Part shown: one piece after another, positions 48,378-63,321 of the stretch
Position numbering within the stretch: position 1 is the stretch's first letter
How the letters are laid out: each line of letters opens with the position of its first letter
Assembly: GCA_947561585.1 (NCBI GenBank)
Contig: CANNZV010000511.1
Location: 186,001-250,000, forward strand
DNA: 64,000 nt
Direction: 5' to 3'
Origin: Caprella mutica
Taxonomy: Eukaryota; Arthropoda; Malacostraca; Amphipoda; Caprellidae
Translations under genes and position numbers: made by a program
Notes under the pieces: model-generated
Seen by the model: only the letters and a program-made list of their open reading frames with translations
Databases searched by the model: none
Told to the model about the DNA's origin: nothing

Positions 48378-49873
48378 TTTTGATTCTTGCTTTTGTAGTA
48401 AGGGTCGTATTTAGGGCAGTCTTGAAGCACATGTTTTTCACCACATATGAGGCAACTTCTTGATGCTCTCCAGCAGTCTCTCCGTAAATGTCCCAGATTC
48501 TTACAATAATGACAAATAATGTCCTTGCTCGTAGTTTTGCGAAAGTTAGTCTTAGGTTTCACGCCTCCGTTATTATTGTTAGAGAAAACTCTTGCATCCC
48601 TCTGTTGATAGGCGTGACGATCTTCTTCGACATGAAGATTCTGTGGTCTGACCCAACTCACGGACTTTTGTCTCTTCTCCAAATCCCTTTCAATTTTAAC
48701 AGCTAGAGTTATCATGCTGTCGAAAGGCATTCTGTATTTCTTATCCGTAGTAACTTCCATGGTTCTTTCTGTATCTAATATTTTCCCTGAGATACGTGGG
48801 TCAATAGTGTTTAGAAAAGTACTCCTAAGTTTCTTAGCCCCTTCTCGTTTTGAGTTTGGATATCCCAAGTCAGCCATTTCAGTTAGCTTCATGCCATAAA
48901 TATCCAACTGTTCATCACTGGATGGTTGAGCTAAGTCCAGTTGTTTTCTCCAGTAATCAGTGCCACCAACTTTGTTCTTCTTATAATATTTTAGTAGCAT
49001 TTTCTTCATTTCTGAATACTTGACCTTCCTTCCCCCTTTTATTTGATAAATTTCTAGCAATTTATCCTCTAGAAATTCACCCAATGTCTGACACTTGTCG
49101 TATTCAGATCCGTGGAATGCGTTATCAAAATACTTCTCAAAAGTATCGAAAAATGGACTTATTGCAGATTTACCATCCATTTTAAATTTGGGTGGAGTTA
49201 TCAGTCTTTTCTTCGATGCTCGAGTTCTAACAACGTAATCAGAGTTTATGGACAAAGAACTGGAAGTAGAAGACGAACGACTGTCAGACTCATCGTCAGA
49301 ACTCAATAATATTAACTCAGCAATATTAGCTCTGCCATCCGATTTCTCCTTTTTAACTGCGCGTTGTTTGAAGGATGCGCGTTGTTTGAATAATGCGTGT
49401 TGTTTAGTTGGGGTAATCACTTGATTACCGATCGACTCCTCTTGATGAATGCACCTATCAGTAGATTTTTTCATTTGCCAGTAGTCTGATTTAGCAATAT
49501 TGTTCAATATTGTACGCCATTCAATGCAAGTTAATGATTTTCCGGCGTCACTGGGTAAACTCAAAATATCAATTGTTCCTTCAACAATCATGGATAGGTA
49601 ATTGGCTGCTTTCTTGTAGCGAGAATCTGGATTTATGATCGATCCACCAGCCCATAGTGGACATATTATGCATGACAATTCGTCAAGTTGTTCAAGAAGA
49701 GTTCCACTGTAGTAATTGACGGATATCTTCCCGTTCAAAAAGTCAGCTCGAACATTTGCATTAGTGAATTGACTTATCATTGACTTTATTGCTATTGACT
49801 GAGATATGCCATCAACACTTTTTTCAATTTCACTATCCTGCCTACACCCTCCTATCATTTCACCGTCACTCAT
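48368..49873 (-). CDS. gag: Gypsy Gag polyprotein
   Basis: 501 residues, the capsid/nucleocapsid precursor. The ATG at 49873 is 26 nt inside the 5' LTR edge. The central part (about 230-400) is the capsid-like region (PPKFKMDG...FFDTFEKYFD, then DYWRKQLDLAQPSSDEQLDI), typical of Gypsy gags. Two zinc knuckles close the protein: C454-X2-C457-X4-H462-X4-C467, and a shortened C474-X2-C477-X3-H481-X4-C486. A Ser/Asp-rich stretch, ELILLSSDDESDS (186-198), resembles a SUMO-interacting motif. The protein ends NLN at the frameshift heptamer. The frame is intact. Confidence 0.92.
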   Translation of the reverse strand: MSDGEMIGGCRQDSEIEKSVDGISQSIAIKSMISQFTNANVRADFLNGKISVNYYSGTLLEQLDELSCIICPLWAGGSIINPDSRYKKAANYLSMIVEGTIDILSLPSDAGKSLTCIEWRTILNNIAKSDYWQMKKSTDRCIHQEESIGNQVITPTKQHALFKQRASFKQRAVKKEKSDGRANIAELILLSSDDESDSRSSSTSSSLSINSDYVVRTRASKKRLITPPKFKMDGKSAISPFFDTFEKYFDNAFHGSEYDKCQTLGEFLEDKLLEIYQIKGGRKVKYSEMKKMLLKYYKKNKVGGTDYWRKQLDLAQPSSDEQLDIYGMKLTEMADLGYPNSKREGAKKLRSTFLNTIDPRISGKILDTERTMEVTTDKKYRMPFDSMITLAVKIERDLEKRQKSVSWVRPQNLHVEEDRHAYQQRDARVFSNNNNGGVKPKTNFRKTTSKDIICHYCKNLGHLRRDCWRASRSCLICGEKHVLQDCPKYDPYYKSKNQNLN

Positions 49874-49899
49874 TGTATTACTGTAGTCGAAGATGCCAA
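49874..49899 (-). other. Gypsy leader with candidate primer-binding site
   Basis: Just inside the 5' LTR the minus strand reads TTGGCATCTTCGACTACAG. TGG one base from the LTR edge is the expected start of a tRNA primer-binding site. The tRNA could not be assigned, and the whole leader is only 26 nt, so the site runs close to the gag start. Confidence 0.5.
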
Positions 49900-50414
49900 T
49901 ATACCAGGGCGCTAGCGTTAGGGTTCCAAATAGCGGTAAGTGACGACGATTATAAAGTTTACAAGTTTATTAAGTAGAATAGGAATAGGAGGGTGTAGCA
50001 TAAATTACATAATGAAATAATGTCATTAGTCTGCAACAAACAAAATACATATAGAAAGATTATAATCACCCTATATAAACCCCAATTAGCTAATACAATT
50101 AATACCTAACAATAATTATCCCTTAAACCTAAATACATAAATATCCCATTGTGCTCAAATATGTAGATATCCTCAAATACCCAATTATAGTTAAGTATTC
50201 CTCGATTCATATAGATTGCATTAATTCTATTAATTCACATGAACAAAGATTATAGTATGAATTTAGAATTTACCCACTGTTAAATCAACCGACCTTACAC
50301 TAAACTTGATGACACTAAAATGACTAAAATGTACGGTATGGAATGAGAGTGAACTGTTAGTATCACTACTCTGAACAGGTAGAGAGTGACACCTGGCGGT
50401 GGCGCACGGTAACA
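49900..50414 (-). repeat. Gypsy 5' LTR
   Basis: 515 bp. It differs from the 3' LTR at two places seen by eye: AACAAACAAA against AACAAATAAA, and TTAAACCTAA against TTAAACCCAA. On the minus strand a TTTATATAG motif (near 50085) is a possible TATA box. Confidence 0.92.
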
Positions 50415-51230
50415 TCATAAATAACCAACACAAGTGATCAATTACCACTCTATTTCAACATCACCACATAAATACCCATCACAAGTGATCAATTACCCAT
50501 CTATTTCAACAGCACCACATAAATAACCAATACAAGTGATCAATTACCACTCTATTTCAACAGCACCACATAAATAACCAACACAAGTGATCAATTACCA
50601 ATCTATTTCAACAGCACCACATAAATACCCATCACAAGTGATCAATTACCAATCTATTTCAACAGCACCACATAAATAACCAACACAAGTGATCAATTAC
50701 CACTCTATTTCAACAGCACCACATTAATAACCAACACAAGTGATCAATTACCAATCTATTTCAACAGCACCACATAATTAACCAACACAAGTGATCAATT
50801 ACCAATCTATTTCAACAGCACCACACAAATAACCAACTCAAGTGATCAAATTATTACCACTCTATTTCAACAGCACCACATAAATACCCAACACAGGTGA
50901 TCAATTACCAATCTACTTCAACAGCACCACATAAATACCCGACACAAGTGATCAATTACCACTCTATTTCAACAGCACCACATAAATACCCAACACAAGT
51001 GATCAATTACCAATCTATTTCAACAGCACCACATAAATACCCAACACAAGTGATCAATTACCAATCTATTTCCACAACACCACATAAATAACCAACACAA
51101 GTGATCAATTACCACTCTGTTTCAACAGCACCACATAAATACCCAACACAAGTGATCAATTACCAATCTATTTCAACAGAACCACATAAATAACCAACAC
51201 AAGTGATCAATTACCACTCTATTTCAACAG

Positions 51231-52870
51231 CACCACACAAATAACCAACACAAGTGATCAATTACCAATCTATTTCAACAGCACCACATAAATAACCAAC
51301 ACAAGTGATCAATTACCACTCTATTTCAACAGCACCACTTAAATACCCATCACAAGTGATCAATTACCAATCTATTTCAACAGCACCACATAAATAACCA
51401 ACACAAGTGATCAATTACCACTCTATTTCAACAGCATCACATAAATAACCAACACAAGTGATCAATTACCAATCTATTTCAACAGCACCACATAAATACC
51501 CATCACAAGTGATCAATTACCAATCTATTTCAACAGCACCACATAAATAACCAACACAAGTGATCAATTACCACTCTATTTCAACAGCACCACATAAATA
51601 ACCAACACAAGTGATCAATTACCAATCTATTTCAACAGCACCACATAAATAACCAACACAAGTGATCAATTACCAATCTATTTCAACAGCACCACATAAA
51701 TAACCAACACAAGTGATCAAATTATTACCACTCTATTTCAACATTACCACATAAATAGCCAACACAAGTGATCAATTACCAATCTATTTCAACAGCACCA
51801 CATAAATACCCAACACAAGTGATCAATTACCACTCTATTTCAACAGCACCACATAAATACCCAAAACAAGTGATCAATTACCAATCTATTTCAACAGCAC
51901 CACATAAATAACCAACACAAGTGATCAATTACCACTCTATTTCAACAGCACCACATAAATACCCAACACAAGTGATCAATTACCAATCTATTTTAACAGC
52001 ACCACATAAATACCCAACACAAGTGATCAATTACCACTCTATTTCAACAGCACCACACAAATAACCAACACAAGTGATCAATTACCAATCTATTTCAACA
52101 GCACCACATAAATAACCAACACAAGTGATCAATTACCACTCTATTTCAACAGCACCACTTAAATACCCATCACAAGTGATCAATTACCAATCTATTTCAA
52201 CAGCACCACATAAATAACCAACACAAGTGATCAATTACCACTCTATTTCAACAGCATCACATAAATAACCAACACAAGTGATCAATTACCAATCTATTTC
52301 AACAGCACCACATAAATACCCATCACAAGTGATCAATTACCAATCTATTTCAACAGCACCACATAAATAACCAACACAAGTGATCAATTACCACTCTATT
52401 TCAACAGCACCACATAAATAACCAACACAAGTGATCAATTACCAATCTATTTCAACAGCACCACATAAATAACCAACACAAGTGATCAATTACCAATCTA
52501 TTTCAACAGCACCACATAAATAACCAACACAAGTGATCAAATTATTACCACTCTATTTCAACATTACCACATAAATAGCCAACACAAGTGATCAATTACC
52601 AATCTATTTCAACAGCACCACATAAATACCCAACACAAGTGATCAATTACCACTCTATTTCAACAGCACCACATAAATACCCAAAACAAGTGATCAATTA
52701 CCAATCTATTTCAACAGCACCACATAAATAACCAACACAAGTGATCAATTACCACTCTATTTCAACAGCACCACATAAATACCCAACACAAGTGATCAAT
52801 TACCAATCTATTTTAACAGCACCACATAAATACCCAACACAAGTGATCAATTACCACTCTATTTCAACAG
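51231..52870. repeat. 820-bp tandem duplication in satellite
   Basis: Two copies, 51231-52050 and 52051-52870 (16 monomers plus the 4-bp marker). They share private variants: CACCACACAAATAACC, CACCACTTAAATACCC, ACATTACCACATAAATAGCC and CCCAAAACAAGTG. Confidence 0.85.
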
Positions 52871-55800
52871 CACCACATAAATACCCAACACAATTGATCA
52901 ATTACAAATCTATTTCAACAGCACCACATAAATAACCAACACAAGTGATCAATTACTCATCTATTTCAACAGCACCACATAAATACCCATCACAAGTGAT
53001 CAATTACCAATCTATTTCAACAGCACCACATAAATAACCAACACAAGTGATCAAATTATTACCACTCTATTTCAACAGCACCACATAAATAGCCAACACA
53101 AGTGATCAATTACCAATCTATTTCAACAGCACCACATAAATACCCAACACAAGTGATCAATTACCACTCTATTTCAACAGCACCACATAAATACCCAACA
53201 CAATTGATCAATTACAAATCTATTTCAACAGCACCACATAAATAACCAACACAAGTGATCAATTACTCATCTATTTCAACAGCACCACATAAATAACCAA
53301 CACAAGTGATCAATTACCACTCTAGTTCAACAGCACCACATAAATACCCATCACAAGTGATCAATTACCAATCTATTTCAACAGCACCACATAAATACCC
53401 AACACAAGTGATCAATTACCAACCTATTTCAACAGCACCACATAAATAACCAACACAAGTGATCAATTACCCATCTATTTCAACAGCACCACATAAATAA
53501 CCAACACAAGTGATCAATTACCACTCTATTTCAACAGCACCACATAAATACCCATCACAAGTGATCAATTACCAATCTATTTCAACAGCACCACATAAAT
53601 ACCCAACACAAGTGATCAATTACCAATCTATTTCAACAGCACCACATAAATACCCATCACAAGTGATAAATTACCAATCTATTTCAACAGCACCACATAA
53701 ATAACCAACACAATGATCAATTACCACTCTATTTCAACAGCACCACATAAATACCCAACACAAGTGATCAATTACCAATCTATTTCAACAGCACCACATA
53801 AATACCCAACACAAGTGATCAATTACCACTCTATTTCAACAGCACCACATAAATAACCAACACAAGTGATCAATTACCACTCTATTTCAACAGCACCACA
53901 TAAATACCCATCACAAGTGATCAATTACCAATCTATTTCAACAGCACTACATAAATACCCATCACAAGTGATCAATTACCACTCTATTTCAACAGCACCA
54001 CATAAATACCCATCACAAGTGATCAATTACCAATCTATTTCAACAGCATCACATAAATACCCATCACAAATGATCAATTACCAATCTATTTCAACAGCAC
54101 CACATAAATACCCAACACAAGTGATCAATTACCAATCTATTTCAATAGCGCCACATAAATACCCATCACAAGTGATCAATTACCAATCTATTTCAACAGC
54201 ACCACATAAATAACCAACACAAGTGATCAATTACCAATCTATTTCAACAGCACCACATAAATAACCAACACAAGTGATCAATTACCAATCTATTTCAACA
54301 GCACCACACAAATAACCAACTCAAGTGATCAAATTATTACCACTCTATTTCAACAGCACCACATAAATACCCAACAAAGGTGATCAATTACCAATCTATT
54401 TCAACAGCACCACATAAATACCCAACACAAGTGATCAATTACCACTCTATTTCAACAGCACCACATAAATACCCAACACAAGTGATCAATAACCAATCTA
54501 TTTCAACAGCACCACATAAAATACCCAACACAAGTGATCAATTACCAATCTATTTCAACAGCACCACATAAATAACCAACACAAGTGATCAATTACCACT
54601 CTGTTTCAACAGCACCACATAAATAACCAACACAAGTGATCAATTACCACTCTATTTCAACAGCACCACATAAATACCCAACACAAGTGATCAATTACCA
54701 ATCTATTTCAACAGCACCACATAAATACCCAACACAAGTGATCAATTACCACTCTATTTCAACAGCACCACATAAATAACCAACACAAGTGATCAATTAC
54801 CACTCTATTTCAACAGCACCACATAAATACCCATCACAAGTGATCAATTACCAATCTATTTCAACAGCACTACATAAATACCCATCACAAGTGATCAATT
54901 ACCACTCTATTTCAACAGCACCACATAAATACCCATCACAAGTGATCAATTACCAATCTATTTCAACAGCACCACATAAATACCCATCACAACTGATCAA
55001 TTACCAATCTATTTCAACAGCACCACATAAATACCCAACACAAGTGATCAATTACCAATCTATTTCAACAGCACCACATAAATACCCATCACAAGTGATC
55101 AATTACCAATCTATTTCAACAGCACCACATAAATAACCAACACAAGTGATCAATTACCAATCTATTTCAACAGCACCACATAAATAACCAACACAAGTTA
55201 TCAATTACCAATCTATTTCAACAGCACCACACAAATAACCAACTCAAGTGATCAAATTATTACCACTCTATTTCAACAGCACCACATAAATACCCAACAC
55301 AGGTGATCAATTACCAATCTATTTCAACAGCACCACATAAATACCCAACACAAGTGATCAATTACCACTCTATTTCAACAGCACCACATAAATACCCAAC
55401 ACAAGTGATCAATTACCAATCTATTTCAACAACACCACATAAATACCCAACACAAGTGATCAATTACCAATCTATTTCAACAGCACCACATAAATAACCA
55501 ACACAAGTGATCAATTACCACTCTGTTTCAACAGCACCACATAAATAACCAACACAAGTGATCAATTACCACTCTATTTCAACAGCACCACATAAATAAC
55601 CAACACAAGTGATCAATTACCACTCTATTTCAACAGCACCACATAAATAACCAACACAAGTGATCAATTACCAATCTATTTCAACAGCACCACATAAATA
55701 ACCAACACAAGTGATCAATTACCACTCTATTTCAACAGCACCACATAAATACCCATCACAAGTGATCAATTACCAATCTATTTCAACAGCACCACATAAA

Positions 55801-55959
55801 TAACCAACTCAAGTGATCAATTACCACTCTATTTCAACAGCATCACATAAATACCCATCACAAGTGATCAATTACCAATCTATTCAAACAGCACCACATA
55901 AATACCCATCACAAGTGATCAATTACCAATCTATTTCAACAGCACCACATAAATAACCA

Positions 55960-58900
55960 ACACAAGTGATCAATTACCACTCTATTTCAACAGCACCACA
56001 TAAATAACCAACACAAGTTATCAATTACCAATGTATTTCAACAGCACCACATAAATAACCAACACAAGTGATCAATTACCAATCTATTTCAACAGCACCA
56101 AATAAATAACCAACACAAGTGATCAAATTATTACCACTCTATTTCAACAGCACCACATAAATAGCCAACACAAGTGATCAATTACCAATCTATTTCAACA
56201 GCACCACATAAATACCCAACACAAGTGATCAATTACCACTCTATTTCAACAGCACCACATAAATACCCAACACAAGTGATCAATTACCAATCTATTTCAA
56301 CAGCACCACATAAATACCCAACACAAGTGATCAATTACCAATCTATTTCAACAGCACCACATAAATAACCAACACAAGTGATCAATTACCACTCTATCTC
56401 AACAGCACCACATAAATACCCAACACAAGTGATCAATTACCAATCTATTTCAACAGCACCACATAAATACCCAACACAAGTGATCAATTACCACTCTATT
56501 TAAACAGCACCACATAAATACCCAACACAAGTGATCAATTACCAATCTATTTCAACAGCACCACATAAATAACCAACACAAGTGATCAATTACCCATCTA
56601 TTTCAACAGCACCACATAAATAACCAACACAAGTGATCAATTACTTCTCTATTTCAACAGCACCACATAAATACCCATCACAAGTGATCAATTACCAATC
56701 TATTTCAACAGCATCACATAAATACCCAACACAAGTGATCAATTACCAATCTATTTCAACAGCACCACATAAATAACCAACACAAGTGATCAATTACCAC
56801 TCTATTTCAACAGCAACACATAAATAACGAACACAAGTGATCAATTACCAATCTATTTCAACAGCACCACATAAATAACCAACACAAGTGATCAATTACC
56901 ACTCTATTTCAACAGCACCACATAAATACCCATCACAAGTGATCAATTACCAATCTATTTCAACAGCACCACATAAATACCCAACACAAGTGATCAATTA
57001 CCACTCTATTTCAACAGCACCACATAAATACCCAACAAAAGTGATCAATTACCAATCTATTTCAACAGCACCACATAAATACCCAACACAAGTGATCAAT
57101 TACCAATCTATTTCAACAGCACCACATAAATAACCAACACAAGTGATCAATTACCACTCTATCTCAACAGCACCACATAAATACCCAACACAAGTGATCA
57201 ATTACCAATCTATTTCAACAGCACCACATAAATACCCAACACAAGTGATCAATTACCACTCTATTTAAACAGCACCACATAAATACCCAACACAAGTGAT
57301 CAATTACCAATCTATTTCAACAGCACCACATAAATAACCAACACAAGTGATCAATTACCCATCTATTTCAACAGCACCACATAAATAACCAACACAAGTG
57401 ATCAATTACTTCTCTATTTCAACAGCACCACATAAATACCCATCACAAGTGATCAATTACCAATCTATTTCAACAGCATCACATAAATACCCAACACAAG
57501 TGATCAATTACCAATCTATTTCAACAGCACCACATAAATAACCAACACAAGTGATCAATTACCACTCTATTTCAACAGCAACACATAAATAACCAACACA
57601 AGTGATCAATTACCAATCTATTTAAACAGCACCACATAAATAACCAACACAAGTGATCAATTACCACTCTATTTCAACAGCACCACATAAATACCCATCA
57701 CAAGTGATCAGTTACTAATCTATTTCAACAGCACCACATAAATAACCAATACAAGTGATCAATTACCACTCTATTTCAACAGCACCACATAAATAACCAA
57801 CACAAGTGATCAATTACCAATCTATTTCAACAGCACCACATAAATACCCATCACAAGTGATCAATTACCAATCTATTTCAACAGCACCACATAAATAACC
57901 AACACAAGTGATCAATTACCACTTTATTTCAACAGCACCACATAACTAACCAACACAAGTGATCAATTACCAATCTATTTCAACAGCACCACATAAATAC
58001 CCAACACAAGTGATCAATTACCACTCTATTTCAACAGCACCACATAAATACCCAACACAAGTGATCAATTACCAATGTATTTCAACAGCACCACATAAAT
58101 ACCCAACACAAGTGATCAATTACCAATCTATTTCAACAGCACCACATAAATAACCAACACAAGTGATCAATTACCACTCTGTTTCAACAGCACCACATAA
58201 ATACCCAACACAAGTGATCAATTACCAATCTATTTCAACAGCACCACATAAATAACCAACACAAGTGATCAATTACCACTCTATTTCAACAGCACCACAT
58301 AAATAACCAACACAAGTGATCAATTACCAATCTATTTCAACAGCACCACATAAATAACCAACACAAGTGATCAATTACCACTATATTTCAACAGCACCAC
58401 ATAAATACCCATCACAAGTGATCAATTACCAATCTATTTCAACAGCACCACATAAATAACCAACACAAGTGATCAATTACCACTATATTCCAACAGCATC
58501 ACATAAATAACCAACACAAGTGATCAATTACCAATCTATTTCAACAGCACCACATAAATACCCATCACAAGTGATCAATTACCAATCTATTTCAACAGCA
58601 CCACATAAATAACCAACACAAGTGATCAATTACCACTCTATTTCAACAGCACCACATAAATAACCAACACAAGTGATCAATTACCAATCTATTTCAACAG
58701 CACCACATAAATATCCAACACAAGTGATCAATTACCAATCTATTTCAACAGCACCACATAAATAACCAACACAAGTGATCAAATTATTACCACTCTATTT
58801 CAACAGCACCACATAAATAGCCAACACAAGTGATCAATTACCAATCTATTTCAACAGCACCACATAAATACCCAACACAAGTGATCAATTACCACTCTAT

Positions 58901-61900
58901 TTCAACAGCACCACATAAATACCCAACACAAGTGATCAATTACCAATCTATTTCAACAGCACCACATAAATAACCAACACAAGTGATCAATTACCACTCT
59001 ATTTCAACAGCACCACATAAATACCCCAACACAAGTGATCAATTACCAATCTATTTCAACAGCACCACATAAATACCCATCACAAGTGATCAATTACCAC
59101 TCTATTTCAACAGCACCACATAAATACCCAACACAAGTGATCAATTACCAATCTATTTCAACAGCACCACATGAATAACCAACACAAGTGATCAATTACC
59201 CATCTATTTCAACAGCACCACATAAATAACCAACACAAGTGATCAATTACCACTCTATTTCATCAGCACCACATAAATACCCATCACAAGTGATCAATTA
59301 CCAATCTATTTCAACAGCACCACATAAATACCCAACACAAGTGATCAATTACCAATCTATTTCAACAGCACCACATAAATAACCAACACAAGTGATCAAT
59401 TACCCAACTATTTCAACAGCACCGCATAAATAACCAACACAAGTGATCAATTACCACTCTATTTCAACAGCACCACATAAATACCCATCACAAGTGATCA
59501 ATCACCAATCTATTTCAACAGCACCACATAAATACCCAACACAAGTGATCAATTACCAATCTATTTCAACAGCACCACATAAATACACATCACAAGTGAT
59601 CAATTACCAATCTTTTTCAACAGCACCACATAAATAACCAACACAAGTGATCAATTACCACTCTATTTCAACAGCACCACATAAATAACCAACACAAGTT
59701 ATCAATTACCAATGTATTTCAACAGCACCACATAAATAACCAACACAAGTGATCAATTACCAATCTATTTCAACAGCACCACATAAATAACCAACACAAG
59801 TGATCAAATTATTACCACTCTATTTCAACAGCACCACATAAATAGCCAACACAAGTGATCAATTACCAATCTATTTCAACAGCACCACATAAATACCCAA
59901 CACAAGTGATCAATTACCACTCTATTTCAACAGCACCACATAAATACCCAACACAAGTGATCAATTACCAATCTATTTCAACAGCACCACATAAATACCC
60001 AACACAAGTGATCAATTACCAATCTATTTCAACAGCACCACATAAATAACCAACACAAGTGATCAATTACCACTCTATCTCAACAGCACCACATAAATAC
60101 CCAACACAAGTGATCAATTACCAATCTATTTCAACAGCACCACATAAATACCCAACACAAGTGATCAATTACCACTCTATTTAAACAGCACCACATAAAT
60201 ACCCAACACAAGTGATCAATTACCAATCTATTTCAACAGCACCACATAAATAACCAACACAAGTGATCAATTACCCATCTATTTCAACAGCACCACATAA
60301 ATAACCAACACAAGTGATCAATTACTTCTCTATTTCAACAGCACCACATAAATACCCATCACAAGTGATCAATTACCAATCTATTTCAACAGCATCACAT
60401 AAATACCCAACACAAGTGATCAATTACCAATCTATTTCAACAGCACCACATAAATAACCAACACAAGTGATCAATTACCACTCTATTTCAACAGCAACAC
60501 ATAAATAACGAACACAAGTGATCAATTACCAATCTATTTCAACAGCACCACATAAATAACCAACATAAGTGATCAATTACCACTCTATTTCAACAGCACC
60601 ACATAAATACCCATCACAAGTGATCAATTACCAATCTATTTCAACAGCACCACATAAATACCCAACACAAGTGATCAATTACCACTCTATTTCAACAGCA
60701 CCACATAAATACCCAACAAAAGTGATCAATTACCAATCTATTTCAACAGCACCACATAAATACCCAACACAAGTGATCAATTACCAATCTATTTCAACAG
60801 CACCACATAAATAACCAACACAAGTGATCAATTACCACTCTATCTCAACAGCACCACATAAATACCCAACACAAGTGATCAATTACCAATCTATTTCAAC
60901 AGCACCACATAAATACCCAACACAAGTGATCAATTACCACTCTATTTAAACAGCACCACATAAATACCCAACACAAGTGATCAATTACCAATCTATTTCA
61001 ACAGCACCACATAAATAACCAACACAAGTGATCAATTACCCATCTATTTCAACAGCACCACATAAATAACCAACACAAGTGATCAATTACTTCTCTATTT
61101 CAACAGCACCACATAAATACCCATCACAAGTGATCAATTACCAATCTATTTCAACAGCATCACATAAATACCCAACACAAGTGATCAATTACCAATCTAT
61201 TTCAACAGCACCACATAAATAACCAACACAAGTGATCAATTACCACTCTATTTCAACAGCAACACATAAATAACCAAAACAAGTGATCAATTACCAATCT
61301 ATTTAAACAGCACCACATAAATAACCAACACAAGTGATCAATTACCACTCTATTTCAACAGCACCACATAAATACCCATCACAAGTGATCAGTTACTAAT
61401 CTATTTCAACAGCACCACATAAATAACCAATACAAGTGATCAATTACCACTCTATTTCAACAGCACCACATAAATAACCAACACAAGTGATCAATTACCA
61501 ATCTATTTCAACAGCACCACATAAATACCCATCACAAGTGATCAATTACCAATCTATTTCAACAGCACCACATAAATAACCAACACAAGTGATCAATTAC
61601 CACTTTATTTCAACAGCACCACATAACTAACCAACACAAGTGATCAATTACCAATCTATTTCAACAGCACCACATAAATACCCAACACAAGTGATCAATT
61701 ACCACTCTATTTCAACAGCACCACATAAATACCCAACACAAGTGATCAATTACCAATGTATTTCAACAGCACCACATAAATACCCAACACAAGTGATCAA
61801 TTACCAATCTATTTCAACAGCACCACATAAATAACCAACACAAGTGATCAATTACCACTCTGTTTCAACAGCACCACATAAATACCCAACACAAGTGATC

Positions 61901-63321
61901 AATTACCAATCTATTTCAACAGCACCACATAAATAACCAACACAAGTGATCAATTACCACTCTATTTCAACAGCACCACATAAATAACCAACACAAGTGA
62001 TCAATTACCAATCTATTTCAACAGCACCACATAAATAACCAACACAAGTGATCAATTACCACTATATTTCAACAGCACCACATAAATACCCATCACAAGT
62101 GATCAATTACCAATCTATTTCAACAGCACCACATAAATAACCAACACAAGTGATCAATTACCACTATATTCCAACAGCATCACATAAATAACCAACACAA
62201 GTGATCAATTACCAATCTATTTCAACAGCACCACATAAATACCCATCACAAGTGATCAATTACCAATCTATTTCAACAGCACCACATAAATAACCAACAC
62301 AAGTGATCAATTACCACTCTATTTCAACAGCACCACATAAATAACCAACACAAGTGATCAATTACCAATCTATTTCAACAGCACCACATAAATATCCAAC
62401 ACAAGTGATCAATTACCAATCTATTTCAACAGCACCACATAAATAACCAACACAAGTGATCAAATTATTACCACTCTATTTCAACAGCACCACATAAATA
62501 GCCAACACAAGTGATCAATTACCAATCTATTTCAACAGCACCACATAAATACCCAACACAAGTGATCAATTACCACTCTATTTCAACAGCACCACATAAA
62601 TACCCAACACAAGTGATCAATTACCAATCTATTTCAACAGCACCACATAAATAACCAACACAAGTGATCAATTACCACTCTATTTCAACAGCACCACATA
62701 AATACCCCAACACAAGTGATCAATTACCAATCTATTTCAACAGCACCACATAAATACCCATCACAAGTGATCAATTACCACTCTATTTCAACAGCACCAC
62801 ATAAATACCCAACACAAGTGATCAATTACCAATCTATTTCAACAGCACCACATGAATAACCAACACAAGTGATCAATTACCCATCTATTTCAACAGCACC
62901 ACATAAATAACCAACACAAGTGATCAATTACCACTCTATTTCATCAGCACCACATAAATACCCATCACAAGTGATCAATTACCAATCTATTTCAACAGCA
63001 CCACATAAATACCCAACACAAGTGATCAATTACCAATCTATTTCAACAGCACCACATAAATAACCAACACAAGTGATCAATTACCCAACTATTTCAACAG
63101 CACCGCATAAATAACCAACACAAGTGATCAATTACCACTCTATTTCAACAGCACCACATAAATACCCATCACAAGTGATCAATCACCAATCTATTTCAAC
63201 AGCACCACATAAATACCCAACACAAGTGATCAATTACCAATCTATTTCAACAGCACCACATAAATACACATCACAAGTGATCAATTACCAATCTTTTTCA
63301 ACAGCACCACATAAATAACCA
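55960..63321. repeat. 3681-bp tandem duplication in satellite
   Basis: Copies of about 55960-59640 and 59641-63321, spacing 3681 bp (72 monomers, two 4-bp markers and one extra C). Private variants recur at the same spacing: AACGAACAC (56825 and 60506), CATAACTAACC, ATACCCCAAC, CACCGCATAAA and CAATCACCAATC. A few differences exist, for example CAACATAAGTG at 60560 against CAACACAAGTG. The edges are approximate. Confidence 0.88.

Larger units (their letters stand above)
41886..50414 (-). mobile_element. Young Ty3/Gypsy retrotransposon inside satellite
   Basis: An 8.5-kb LTR element on the minus strand that splits a satellite monomer at CACAT. Both LTRs are 515 bp and differ at two positions by eye. 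The target duplication is 3-4 bp (CAT, with ACAT against TCAT if four). It contains full-length gag and pol frames, a polypurine tract and a frameshift signal, but no envelope-like ORF. The pol order RT-RNase H-integrase is Gypsy-type. Near-identical LTRs and open frames indicate a recent, possibly still competent, insertion. Confidence 0.93.
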
